Shown here: in pieces, positions 1 through 13,900 of the stretch | Layout: every line of letters begins with the position of its first letter | How positions within the stretch are numbered: the stretch's first letter is position 1 | Assembly: GCA_037951165.1 (NCBI GenBank) | Contig: JBBDHG010000187.1 | Location: 1,557,501-1,621,500, forward strand | DNA length: 64,000 nt | DNA from: Lophius americanus | Taxonomy: Eukaryota; Chordata; Actinopteri; Lophiiformes; Lophiidae | Direction of reading: 5' to 3' | The notes under the pieces: generated by a model | What the model saw: only the letters and a program-made list of their open reading frames with translations | Told to the model about the DNA's origin: nothing | The model's database searches: none | Position numbers and translations under genes: made by a program

Positions 1-3000
1 TACCTTCTACTACATGGCTAAATATTGTGTTTAATTGACAGCGGTCCAGAATGGCGTCGTAAGATTGTGACACTTATATGGAGATGGATTGTATTGTGAA
101 ATGAGTCTGAACATATCTACATAATTTATGACGCATTTGTTACCTCTTAATTACATCTACTGTACGTGTTATGTTATATATATTTTTATATTATATACAC
201 ACTTTTACATATTAGACTGAAGCTATCTGCAGTTGATCAGTTAGAGCATTTTTGATATTTGAATGGATTTTGCACAGTAAACAGGAAACTCATGAATGAC
301 GTTTTAAGCCTCAATTTTTCCGAAAAGATTGAAACGATCCTTGCAATTCGGCAAAGCAAACTATTTATCAGTTGTTTCTCGTAACAACATCAAACAAGGA
401 TGGTATAAACGGCTTGTTGTAACAGATATTTTCCACTTTCAACACACAATGCTTTTTTAGTGACTATTGCAGTCTCAATAAAGATTTACCCCACTGAATA
501 GCCTCCATAATAAGAGACACATTTGGAACACAGATGCATAAACTTGTGCAGGGAAGTCCAAATTGTTCTGTCGACCTACATTTATATTATGGCACCAACT
601 CCAGGATATATACACCACTGCTGACCCCAAAACACCAGAATAGAGGATCCAGTGCACTTCGAGCCATTGAGATAAGAAACCAAAGCTTTTGGATGCGTTT
701 CTGTGGAGGGATGAAACAAAACTGGAACATTGGGACCTACGGATCAATGGCATGTCTGAAGGAGGAAGAATGAAGCAGAAGCTGAAAGACCTCCATTCCT
801 ACAGTGAAGCGCAGCAGCAGCAGCAGCGGTGATGCTCTGCGGCTCTTTTGCTTCCACGGACAGTGGAAACCTGCAGCATGTAGAAGGTAAGACGGATTCC
901 TTCAAGTTATTAGTAGATCCTAGAGAAAAATCTTCGAGGAGAATGACGTTTTCCAAAAGGACATAATCCCAAACCTCTCAGTCCACCGAGGCTTGGTTTC
1001 AGAAGAAGCCCTGTAACATTCTAGAGAGAACATAGACTTAGAAAACCTGTGGTGGGATATGAAGAAGGTGGATGTAGCATGTACACCGAAGAATATTACA
1101 GAACTAGTCACTGTTCCCATGAGGAACGGGCTGAGATCAAGAACGCTGCCATAAACTGGTATCTGATTATGCTAAACGTTTGCAGCTGGTCATAGCAGCT
1201 TATTGTTTACTCCAAAAGACCGGATACACAAAGGGGTTGATTACTTTTGAGACTGCAGTAGGTGCAGATTCTGTTGCATTTAGGTTCTTTAACTGTTCTT
1301 GTTTAATTGGTAATTGGAAACGTTTGTGTTCTGCGAGTGAAACTACGATTCCATTGTTGCATGAGCAGGTCTTCACTCAGGGTTGAGCATGGACAGACAC
1401 AGTAAACATGTGGAAGTGATCGCAAATATAATAATTGCATTTCAGCACAACAACGAAGACTTTGTTTTGGTGACTGTGGTAACCAAAACAAAAACCACTG
1501 GGCGGTTCATCATTTTGCCTTTTTTTATTAACAATTTGACATGCAAGCCATGGCAGGTATAACCAGACAGCTAGTTGCTGCCCAGACGGGTGCACATAAT
1601 GAAAATTAGCGACATCTCATATTTCTCAGGTATAGAGAGCATGAAAATATAAGCCAGCAAGACGAGCAACAACGCAACAGTCTGGAGATAGATCGCAAAT
1701 GAAGGTTTTAATAGTTTCCTCTGCTTGTGAGGTAAAGTGCCAGAAGCTGCTCGCTTATTCGCCTGCAGCCACCAGTTGAGTTGTCCATGAAGTCAGACAG
1801 TAAACTGCTCCAACGTCTAAAAGAAAAACGGTTCATAAGTTAAGCCCCTAAGTTCCTGATGAGTATTTTCCTGAACTTATTTTTTTTTTCCTGGAGGTCA
1901 AAGTTCAAGTAACAGATATTATGAATAACTGATTCTTTTCTGAAGTGGATACAAACACGCTTCCCCATCATCAGACAGTGAAAGCCAAAGCAGCTACAGG
2001 CTCCATGTTACTTCTCACTACTGCTAAATGACCCACAGTGCATACAGCTTACATAACAGGATTCATTTCCTCTTACTGATCCCCAGTGAACCATAAAACC
2101 TGTGCAGGGCTTCTCCCTTGTGTGAAATCTTCACAATCAAGCTTTTCTCAATCGCCCCTCCTAGACTCCTAAATGCAGCATCCACTGTGTGCAGTCAAAG
2201 GACAACACAAAGGGGCAGCGCCTGCTGTGTGGTGAATTTTAAACAGGCAACAGTTCAGGTGTCAAGACGCGGTAAAAGGAACACTAAATATGTTAGCTCC
2301 TCGAAAATAAGGAATAAGAGAAAAAATGCCCCCTGCTCCCAGAGAGAGTTCCTCCAGCTGGGTGTAGCCCTGTAAAGCCAGTAAAATCTGCCAGTTAATA
2401 AGCTCCTTTTCCCATGTATCTCATAAGAGCTGAGTGTAACATGTCGAAGGTGAAAAATATGTTCGATTTGACAAATAGTTTCAAAGTCACGCTGCGGGCA
2501 AACAATTCCAACATGAATGATGCAGCAGAAACTCCATGAGAGCAGAAACCACTGCCAAGACAGCTCTGTTTCTCACATTATGTCATTACACTGAAAGCAA
2601 CAGTCCCATGATAAACTACCCCAACAATTTAAGACCACATTGGGGCAATTATTATTAGTTTGACAACTATTCCAGAAAAATAATATTTCACTAATGGTGG
2701 TTTTCTTGGGGAAATAAATTTGACGATTTGGCACATATTCCACTCTTACACCCAGATTCATAGTGATCCTTCAAGTAGTTAAGACAAAAATGGACCAGAA
2801 AGTGTTGTAATGGTCCAAAAGTAGAAATAAAAATCCCAGTGTCCACCCCTTTGTCTCCAAGATTTAAAGAATTCTACGAAACGCTAAATGATCCACAGTT
2901 AATACAGCGACTACAACACCCTACGTCCAACACTTTACCAAATATAATTAAAATCCTTCAGGCAGTTTATGCATAATAGATGGAGATGGTAAAAATTAAG

Positions 3001-4675
3001 AAAGGCTTGTCTTCCAATGTTAAAGAAGGAAATCAAATTTCTCGGTTCTGTCCCTTTTATCCAAATCCTTTCCAAATTCACGAGTCTCTTCCCCGCCATA
3101 CGCCCAACACTCCCACCGAGTTTTATTGAAGTCCATTTTCTGTTCATTCCTGCTAACGGGCTGGAAGATTAACCAACATCAACCAAACATAACCTCCTCT
3201 GCTTGGATAATAACACGAATCTTGGATCTGAATGTTTGCACGAAAAACACTCAAATGTCTTTTCAAAGTTCTCATGTCATACTGTATGTACACTGTAAGC
3301 TGCCTCTACTCGATGTTGAAAACACCTACAGTAAATACAAAACTTTATCTCATGTTGAGACAACATGCAAGTTTGTGTTTTGGTGCCAAAACACAAACTT
3401 CATGAGCTTCAAATCATTTTATCGTCCAGACTGCTTAAGGGAAGGACGTTTGTTCCCAGTTGTTAGAAGTTATATTCTACTTTCAAAAAAAATATGGGTG
3501 TTCAGGTTTCTTGTAATCAAATGAAGTGTCTATCGTCTAATTATTCATCTGCAGTGAATGTTTAATAAATTTAGATTTAATTTATGAATGATCTTCAAGG
3601 TCGTCAGGAAACGTGTGCAATGATACTTTGAAGACCTGCTTTACAGCCTTTCTTACGCCGTGCTACTCCTACATGGACTCGGTGCAACATATGAACACAC
3701 CAATGTAGAGCTGAAACCATTAGCCTATTGCCTGACTCATAAATTCAATTTTTTTTTCACATTTTAACGACACGATCAGTTGTCTGCATAGATTCGTTTC
3801 AAAGGATTTCAGATTGTGACGGAGCGCTGTGTCCTTTATTTTGTGTTGAAGTTGCTAGTCAACTGTGAATCATTTTCTCTTTGCAGATTTTTGAATACCG
3901 GCATTATATCATACCAAACAATATAATAAGCAACAAAATCTGTTCCATTTCCATGTGAAACTCTTTGCAATATACAGAAAAAGATGCAGAACAGGCCAGA
4001 GAACAGATACACAGGTGCTAGTTCTAACAATCATGAGATCTTACGCACTGAAATAAGTAGTTACATTAAAGAGGAACAAAAGTCCCCATTGTAGCTATTT
4101 ACATTTACATGTTCCCATTCCTCGCCCATTACAGACTGCGTTGGCTGAGGGTGTGTCTGAGCCGCTGTCCGGTGTGCTCCTCACACCACAAAGTAGAGAA
4201 CGTCCTCACAAACTCTGGCCTGTTGGTAGATTCAGGTGAGCAGAGATAGAAGAGGTGTGATTACAAACAGTAGGTACGCCAGAGAGGCCAGTTTTCATAT
4301 TCCACTTCTGTCCTCTCCAGCTCCATCATACACAGTGTCCCGTGTTTAAAAGTGCAGACTGACTCAAGCATGAGTATTTTTTTCCTGCATAAAGGTTCCC
4401 CTCCAGTGCATGTAGAGGAAGCAATCATAAAAACTGAATCACAGTAGAAGCGCAGGTAGAGTTCATGTCCAGCAGGATGTACCCCAGCTCTGTAATGAGG
4501 ATGAAATTCTGCTTGAGCTCTTAACCAAAGCCAGGATGGATCTCAGAGTCGCTCCTGAACCCTCCCCTGTTATCGACTTCCATTTCGCCACTCTGCTTTA
4601 TCACTGAATGACCGGATGCTCCGCTGTAGCGAGAACTTGAGGGTGAGGCGGTATCGTGGTCAATTCAAAGGAGGG
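1..4675. other. slc9a7 3' UTR and downstream flank
   Basis: No gene is supported here. The part next to 4675 should be slc9a7 3' UTR, read on the minus strand. TTTATT at 3835-3840 (AATAAA on the minus strand) is one possible poly(A) signal, about 840 bp past the stop. The rest is AT-rich, with short open frames that resemble no known protein. Confidence 0.4.
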
Positions 4676-4939
4676 TCAAACATGATCCTCAATGGGGAAG
4701 ACGAGGCGTGTGCCACGGCTCAGCAGCTCCTGCTCGTGGGAGTCCAGCTCACGCTCCAGCACCTCCTCTGATGTGCTGCCGCCCCTTCTGCCATTTGAGC
4801 TCCAGCCCGACCCTCCGACTGTGTCCCCCCCACTGGCAGACGCCCCATTGGCTGTGATAGTGGTGTCTCCAAACATGAAGGTCAGATCGCCATCACTATG
4901 AAGGAGGTCAGGGTCGTGGTCCCTCAGCTGCTCATGGTT
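4676..4939 (-). CDS. slc9a7: slc9a7 terminal coding exon 16
   Basis: Encodes residues 606-692 from [20 protein letters not shown] to the C-terminus [13 protein letters not shown] followed by TGA (4678-4676). The SSEEVLERDL-like stretch of mammals appears here as [20 protein letters not shown]. The 3' UTR follows at lower coordinates. Confidence 0.95.
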   Translation of the reverse strand, partial: NHEQLRDHDPDLLHSDGDLTFMFGDTTITANGASASGGDTVGGSGWSSNGRRGGSTSEEVLERELDSHEQELLSRGTRLVFPIEDHV

Positions 4940-7900
4940 CTGGAAGCACATTAACAGTGGAACATGAAGGGAAGGATGATGGACGTATGGGTGACACACA
5001 CAGGTGTAGGACACACAGAGTGGGTGCCCGTGGTGTGAACAGACATTAACAGTACAGAGGCTCATAAGGGGCACTATGGAGTCACAGAAGAAAGGGGGGG
5101 GTGGAAGTGTCACTCAGTGGCTTCAACCGCAGCAACTGCATTAAGGTGAAATCAAAAAAGGAGAAAACAGGAAACCACAGGCTGCTAATTAACATGCACA
5201 CTGGCCCACAATGAACTATGGGGTACGTGCTGAAAGTTGCATCGCAACTCTGGGCCAGTTATCGCTGCAAAATTGTAGCACGAGGTTCTCAGAGCTCTAA
5301 TTGACTAGGCGACAATCAATAGTCTGTCCATGTCCCCAGGCAGAACTGGATGAGTCAACATCGGGTCGACAGGGATTACTCAGATGAAGGGATTTAAAAA
5401 AACAGATTACACAACCACTTGTCCCCAACTGTGAAATAAATGCATGATAAATCCATCAGACATTTTGTGTACTTAGAAAGCATGGCCACTTTGTCATGAT
5501 ATAAATAAATACTTAGATTTCATAACAAAGCTTTTAAAGGCAATATTAAGCAGGAGTGGCATCAGATCTACATTATTCCTGGGAAAACTGTGCTGTTATC
5601 ACTCAGCAAGAAGGTTTTTGGTTCAAATTCATGATTATGAGCCTTCCTTAGACCACTTTAGTGAGTACAAACCACTACAGACCAGGAACAGACCACAGGA
5701 CCTGTAGTTCTGGAGATGCTGTGACCCACTCCTCCAGCCAGTACAAGCGACATATTTTTAAAGATATGCTCCTGAAAAGATGACCAACCATCTTAGTCAC
5801 TCACATTAAAAAAAAAACATGTTTCTACGGAAACCACAGAAAATAACCTCTGAAGAAAGTTCAAAATATTAAAAGTCAGGATAATGGTTAACATATATCT
5901 ATATATAGATGTAAACTTTGGTGAAGCCGGTGTTTATAGTTTTTCAGATATGCTAGGGACCAAAAATAACAGGCAGATGGATTCAGGCAACCCTTCCCCA
6001 TTTTTATCTGAGGGTGGATAAAAAGGATATACACATTTGTCTAGTTTTAAAAAAACTGGGGGGGACTGTTACTAAAGGAAGTAGTCAGAGGGATCTTGAG
6101 AAAGACCCTGAACCTTACTTTGCCCCCCGAGTGTTCCTCACTGCTTCTCAGGGATGGGTCAAATGCAGCAAACTAATTTCACAATAATGCCCCAGATATT
6201 ATATATGTACTATATGATTAACGTGATCATAAAGAATAAACGTTACTATTAACCAATAACATCTGCCGTCAAAAGGAACCAAAGTTAAGTGAAATACTTT
6301 ATACTAGCTATACCAAACTACTGGGGCCAACATGAATCATGCAAAAATACAGCAGCAAACCGGGGACGCAGCTTACGAGTGAATTTAGGGAATTAAAATT
6401 TAATGACAGGCAACCTATGTTTGCTTTACATGAAGACATGTGATTTGGATTTGAAACCATGTGGTGAAAGACTCTGTTCTTCACCGAGAAAAGAAAACTT
6501 AATGGCCAGAAACGTCCACACGAAGGTATTTCATGGGGTATGAAAGGGAGAATTTGCCAGATTGAATCCACATGTGACCCGTCACTCAGTGGGTGTTTGC
6601 GTCTTTAGAATCTTCTGGCGCACTCATGCAGCGCAGGGTCTTTCAGAACAGTGGTCATCATTGACAGGATGCTGAAAAGAGCCTTTTGTGCCTCTCGAGT
6701 ACAAAAAGGCTTCTTGACTGTCCATTATTTCCTGCGCTTGTTTTGTTTACAGGCAGGCCCTGAGAATAGTTTGAGAGAGATTCTTCAGTATTCAAAGAGA
6801 GTCTCACTGAGGCTCCAGGCCCAGATTTAAAGTAAAGAAAAGGAAAACTACGCCTTTTCAAGGATTTCATCAAATTCCTTGGTTAAAATACCATTTTCTG
6901 GTTATAACTTATTCGAAAAATATCAAAAATCAAGCAGTTTAATTTTGACAGAGGATCATTTCTCCACTTGAAATGTTTTTTATTACTGCCAGTAAAAAAA
7001 TGGTTAATACTCTTACAGAAGGGTAATATTTTTAGGATTGCTGTGCTGTGTACTCCCTCCTGTTTTCTCTGATTTTTCTTCAAACAAAAGTTTTTAGAAA
7101 ACAAAGGCAACCTTCATCTCTGCGGCGGAAAATTGTCCCACTCTTTTCTTGCAGAGCTGCTTTAGTGCAGACACGAGGGAGGCTCTGTGAACTTAAAACC
7201 TTCTTTTCAGATCCACCCACTGCATGTCAATGGAGTTAAGGTCCAGACTTTGGGACATTCAGATATTGTTCCGCTGCTTGACCCAGTTGAGCTGGAGCTT
7301 CAACTCAACACAGCTCCCGCCTGTTCTCAAACCAATTCAACGCTTGACTAAACAGTTCGTAGAATTTTCTCCCAAAAGCTCTGATATTTTTAGATGTGAC
7401 TCATCTGTGATCTCCGGAGTCCAAGAGCCTTACAGACTGTTTTATTTCAAACCCATTCATTGTCATCTTTTGAGGAATTTCTAAAATATTTTGCTCAGTA
7501 TGGTACTGGTGAGACCCACCAGCCAACTTCTTGTTTCTGAAAAGGGTCCATTTAAGTGATTATGTGATTGAATAGTTCTGGCAGCAATCAGGTCAAGGAG
7601 TGTCTCATCCAGCTGGAACCAGTTTTTAATGCTGCAGTTTGGTAGTCTATTGGATTTAGTTTCTAAGGACAAATATTTTTTCACACTGACCTAGTTGGTA
7701 TTAAATGGCCTGAATAAGTTCAATAATCATGTGAAACTTGTGCTTGGTATTTTATTCAAGATCTGTTTGAAGATTAGACGTGACTTAGTTTGAGATACAC
7801 ACAAAAATTGAAGAAACCAGTAAGGGGCCAACGAATTTTCAAGGCACTGTATTTGACAAGAGTGACTTTATATTTTAGGCTGGGTTACCCCAAATTAAAT

Positions 7901-10900
7901 CAAGAGATCCAATTTGACTGGATATAGTATTTATATAACTATCCCATAGTTTACAAAGAGTCATTAAAAATATGTTTCCAGGAAGCAGAGATAGCTATAA
8001 AAAAGAGAATACATAAAAACCTCTCTCGACACATATTTATAATAAAACAGGATAAAGGAACAGGATCAAGAAGGTAGAATTTGGAAAATGGATTTGACGT
8101 GGTTTCACTTGGTCTTAAAAGGAAATGTTGAACATTTTGGGAAACGTGGTGCATCCCTATCATCTCGCCACAGCTAGCAGCTAGTTATCTTATCACGTAC
8201 AAAGACTGGAAAGAGTGGGGAACAGTTATCCTACCGTCAAACAAAGACATCAGAACCCACCAATAGTTTTTGTATGAGTTTAACAAAGATATTCAATAGG
8301 TTGTTGTTGTTGTTTTTTACAGTGAGCAGAACCATGTTAGCTGTATCCTGTCTCTGTGCGGGTATAGTTACATAAATCACTGACTTGATGGTGATATCCA
8401 TCTTTTCATTAAAAACTAACTTATAAAGTGAATTAGTGTCTTTCTAATGAATCCTTTAAATCATCTGAATGGAAATCCGGAGGGAACAGAGACCCGACTG
8501 TTTCTGAAGTGTAAACATTGTGTCACAGATAAAGTGTTATGTAGGGACTGTATGTGCTGTGTTTATGGGCTGTTCATGTCCATATAAGTCTGTGGTTACT
8601 CACCTCATAGGCCTGCGGGCTGGTCAGACAGCTGGCCAGTGGGCCGCAGCACGCGGGCAGAGTGGAGGTGAGAGGTGGGCCGCTGTGTGTCAGGATGGGC
8701 TTCAGGTAACTGGACGGTTATTAAGGAAAATGACCTGGAGAGGTCAACAATTGCTTTCGCTGAGAAGAGTAAACTCGTGTCAAGTAGACGAGTTCAAATA
8801 CCTACCCCAAGGCTAACACATCAATAATGCCTTTTAGCTCCAATATAAAATGTGGACAAGCTGAGCTTTTTTTTTGAAAAGCATGAAGCATTTTCAGGGG
8901 TTGTGTCTCAACCCCATGGACTTGAACTTTGGTGTCCGATATGTTAAGAACGAAATCTTGTTTTTTTTCGATATTCACCAAACCTCTCGTGAGCGATAAA
9001 AGGTCCAACCCTGAGGAGGTTGAAAGGAAAAGAATAAAATTCAGTTATATAAAGCATACAACTTATGCTTTATACTACTTCTAGTTCCTTGATGACACAG
9101 ACTTTGGTTTTGTCCTTTAAGTCATTTTAAGTTGCAGTAGCGACACAGCAAATTATCTGAACACTAAGTTGTTCCACGGCAAAGGACATGGCAAAATGGT
9201 TCTGCAGCACCCCCTAAAATAGTTCAAAATAGCAGACCCTACCATGTGTGTCAGAAATATGTAACTAGGTATACATCCATCTTTACTTGATCAACAAAAA
9301 AGCCTCTTGGAGCCAAGATGTACGCTCATCATCATCATCATCATCTAGGTGTCGGCCATTTTGAATTTAGATTTATTTATTTTCTTCTTTTCTTTTAAAT
9401 TAGAATTGTATGAGTACTTTCCAAAATTCATCACAGAGATTCAACCCATCAACATAATATCCAGTGAAAATCTACTCAAGGTATTGAGGAATTCAAGTTA
9501 TGAAAGGTTTTTCCATAACTCTCAGACGCTGATGGTTGGTAAAATAATTATTTGATGCTTTAATGCATCAGAGAATCAAACAGTGGGCTCCTCTAGTATT
9601 TATTTATCAAATTAGTCACGATAGAACAAACCCCATTAAACTGGGTAGCTCCCTTTGTGGAGAAAGGCAGTGTCTTTCCTATTGGAAAATCCAATCAGAG
9701 TCGGCAGGCCACCACATAATCCGCCCCAGAAAGCCCTGCGTCATGCGTGTGTGTTAACCTCAGCCTCAGAAGTGCTCGGACCCGAGAGAGATCCACTTTG
9801 CGTCGGTGACATCTAGCATGTATCACCAGGGAGAAAGACTCCACTGTACCTTCCAGCTGTTACACTCGTAAGCAGCAACACAACAAGCCACCCGGGGAGG
9901 TAGTTTTTGTGCAGCGACGGTAGGAGGGAGGGCAGGCATAATTCTCCGGGGTACTTTTTTGTAGCCATTGGCAAAGATTTTATGGATTTGGAAATGTCAA
10001 TCCCATATCCCATGATGAGCATAAAGACAACCACTGTTGTGGCAGGGTGTCAACCTTCCCGGATAATATCTCTGGTTCTGTAAGGCAGCGAACAAGAAGG
10101 ATACTTGTGATCAAATGTGTACCACAGCCTGAAGAGCCAGGCACTCTCCTGTTTGGTCTTACTCTGTCCTTCAGCCTGGGCACCATCCTGCACAGACACA
10201 CACAAAAACACATTATCAGGACAACATCCTTGTAATTGTCGTGCGTGATTTGACTCCACGAGATCTCTGTTATAGCATCACAGCATCACAGCATCGCTCA
10301 TTGTGTCCAAAATGTAAATAACCTCAAGCTGTTCTTTTTTAAATATAGGCAATATGAGGAGCAGTGCTGAACTGTCGGAGGAGGACTGAGCTGAGGTGGG
10401 AGATGAACGGAGAAGACTCCCATTATCCAACGGGGTATAAACACAAACTCCATTTATGTGTTTTTGCGTCGATACTAGTGTTACGTCATATACTACATAC
10501 TATAAGCTATCATGAGTGAAGGCAGTTCCACTGTATGTATATGTTTAGTTAGGTTCTTGCTAATCCCAGACGATCCAAGAATATAAAGTCAATATCTATG
10601 ATTCAAGAACATGTCAAACATTTTAGCGATACTACAAATCCGCATCCTAGTTTCATATCCCATGGTGTCAGGTCTGAACAGCCAAACCTTAAGTTGAATT
10701 TTTTTAGTTTTTAAAATATTAAATCATATCAAACAATTTTCAAAATGATTCTATTAAAATCATTATTATTTCTTCCGGTTCCTGGGTTGGGACTTCTCCC
10801 TCCCTGCACGGTTGAGAGGGATGCAACTTTGAGAAGACAAGATACACCTTAATCAGCAGAGGTAGTACACACATTCTTGACTTTATTAAGTACTGCTACA

Positions 10901-13900
10901 CGTGAAAAAAAATGAAACAAAGACTGAAAGTGCATTTTTAACTCCTTTACGCGTGTTAAAGTGAATAAACACCGGATCTGAGAATTTCCTCAAAGTATTC
11001 ATGTAAAACATCCCTTTGAAGATGATTTCTTTTTGGCATTTTTTGAGCAAACCTGGCTGACAAGCATGCCACGGTTAATTAATAACAAAATATTAAACCA
11101 AGAGATTAGGAAGGGATTTCACCTTTTATTACAGACATTTAAAGCCAAATATGGTCTTCATCATGAATGATTGTAATATGTTGGCCGCCTAGAGACAAAG
11201 TGGAGCGATGAACCCAACTCAATTCTTTTATAACATACATTGTTCTCTTTTGTTTTTGGATTTTTTTGTCACCTACATTGTAGATGGGTGACTTGGCTTC
11301 AACGTCCTCCAAAACAAATCACACAAGATAACTACAGTGTTGTAAAGGATGCATGACTTAAACTCATCCACACATCATTTACGTTAACCATCACTCTCTG
11401 ACACGTGAAGCCAACTTTGTCAGTTGCCCCTGACGTCAAGGCTCGTCTTCATGTTGAGTTCCTTGGGTGTTTCTTTCCCCTTTCGTCACATGTTTGGTGT
11501 GTCATGTGAGATAGCGCAGATAAACACACACAGGGATAATCTTTTCTTCTGCATTATCGTCCCTTTAGTTTATTTGTGTTAAAATGTAGGGCGTACCGTA
11601 GAAGTAAATACTCAAGTAAAGAGCAGAACTGTGAAAACTCTACCGAGGAACATTAATGGAGTAGTTGTACTTTGTTACTTCTGACATCTGATGATGAGCG
11701 AAAAATGACTGAGGTTTAAACAAAAGCATTTTGCATTACGCCACAGCACACATGCATATTGTCCTTCTGCATCGGCGGTCTCATTCAGCCAATTCAGCTC
11801 CATTTCTCCTGACAAAACTGAACCTGCAGAATGAAGACTTGCTGACTGTGCTCCACTCCAGCATTAAATTACAGAAGCAGAACTGCTGCAGTTTCCCCCG
11901 CAGCATTCATCATAACAAATGAGCGCTCAGTGACATTCTTACCCCCTGTAGGACCTGGAAAGTGTCTCCACCGGGATGCAGGTCCTGATCTGGGTCCACG
12001 CCAACCCTGAAACACAAGAGGAGAGTAGAAAGAAAATATTTTTCAGCTCAAGAAAATGCAGTTTAAACCCTTTAATGTCAACAACTGCTTTGTTGTTTGG
12101 ATGAGAACATTTTGAGTCACTTCTTCTTATTGAAAATGTTTGCCATGCGACTGAACCTGTTTATAATATGGCCCAGTCGCAGCATGCGTTCGATCAAGAG
12201 CTACGGACCGAGGATGGAGTCTAGGGGTACGCCACAGGTCACAAGGACCACCGAGGAGGAGGCAATAACGATGGCTATTCAGAAAGTCCCATTCGATAAG
12301 TATGATTTTTTTTTGGCTTATTAAGGCACGTGAGGACTTTTTAAAGAGTTATGTAACTTGTCACTACAAAAAAGTCAAACAAGGGTCATTGTTTTAATAA
12401 CATGCTTTAGCAAAAGGTAGAGTTAATCAAATAAAAATTTACTATTATCCATGACAAACAGAATTTGATCATGAAATAATTTGGGTCGGATTTTGTTTCT
12501 GTTACAAATCAGTCTTAACCCAACAAAGTGTCATTTTATGTTAAATTTAGATTGTCTAAGATATTAAATTAATAAATGCTCCAAAGAACTAAAATATGCA
12601 AAATAACATTTTTCCATGTTTTTGTCCCCTTGGAGATGAAATGAAGGGGTTGAACTCAAAAGTAAGTATATTAATGCAATCAGTGTTGCCACTGTGGCTC
12701 ACATATGGATAGATGTCACTCAGCACATTTGTCAGTGCAGGTCTTACGAGTGAGACCCTTATCTTTACAATCTTTCAGACTGCCAAACCTGCAGAAAGTC
12801 GGTTTGTCCTTTTGTGGCTCTGATATATGTCCAAAGTTTCAAAGCACACACATTTTGCTGACTGTGACACCTTTTTATTTGCTGCCAAAATTTTGCAAAC
12901 TAGCACAGCCCAAATAGAGACACCAAAAAACTGGTTTGAATACTACAAGGTTGGCATCATTTCAAAAGTGACGGAGGGATCTGAAATACCTTTTGAGGTT
13001 GTGACCCGCACCACAAAACCAAAGCCACCTTCATGTTACCCCTGAACCATTAACAGAGAGATATTTCAGCACGTAGGACCATGTGATGTAGTCACACACA
13101 GGCGCCTGTGCTCAAAACAAAACACATGATGCATCTCGATATTCTTCAACAGTCCAAAACAGATTCAACAGATAATCTAAACATAAGAGGCTTTATCTTA
13201 AATTAACCTACGGAGATGTTGTTTTGAGTAAAAAAAACAAAACTCTCTTTTACATTAGTGGAATGTAGTAATTAGATTCATTGCTGGGTTAAGAAATCTG
13301 GAGTTTTGACCTAAAACAGTCACAAATCTTTTGATCGCACCAATAAAGAATGTGCGTTTGTTGTTTCTGTTCTTTAAGACTGCAAAGAACAAAAACATTA
13401 TTAACTTAATATAATGTTACAGAAAGGAACGTCTAACAGTCCCTTCATCCTATTTCATGGTTTGGGATTTAGTTTGTTTACTGTTTCATTTTTCTAAAGG
13501 TTCATTTCGATGCCACGTCTTCTCTTAAACCGCCTGTCCCTCTTTTGGGACTTCACTCTTGCGTTCCCCTCCTCTCTCTATGGCAGCTGTCAAACACGTC
13601 TTGTCTTCCACTGATGTCTAATGTGACATGAAAACTATGGTCTTATACAAAACTTGTGTGACCATTTGCAGATAACTCAAGCACTGGGCGCTGTCCTCAT
13701 ACGTCAGCGAACGGGGATAACAGCAACCAGAGATGACTGGAGATAAATCTGTTTTTGGGGTTGTTCACAATCTGCCCGTCAACGGTTAATGTGGTGTTTA
13801 TTGTCCTTAAGAGCATGTGAAGGATGGTCTAGAGGACATCATCACTGCTCCGAGCCGAGCAATGACGATTGTAATGACGATTAGTGGGATTTAGCTCACA

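Noticed and set aside
3126..3524. 132-codon plus-strand frame downstream of slc9a7
   Set aside because: AT-rich composition, no recognisable domain and no splice context. Likely chance.
9326..9346. Short direct repeats as a CRISPR-like array
   Set aside because: A simple (ATC)n microsatellite in a vertebrate intron; CRISPR is not expected and no spacers exist.
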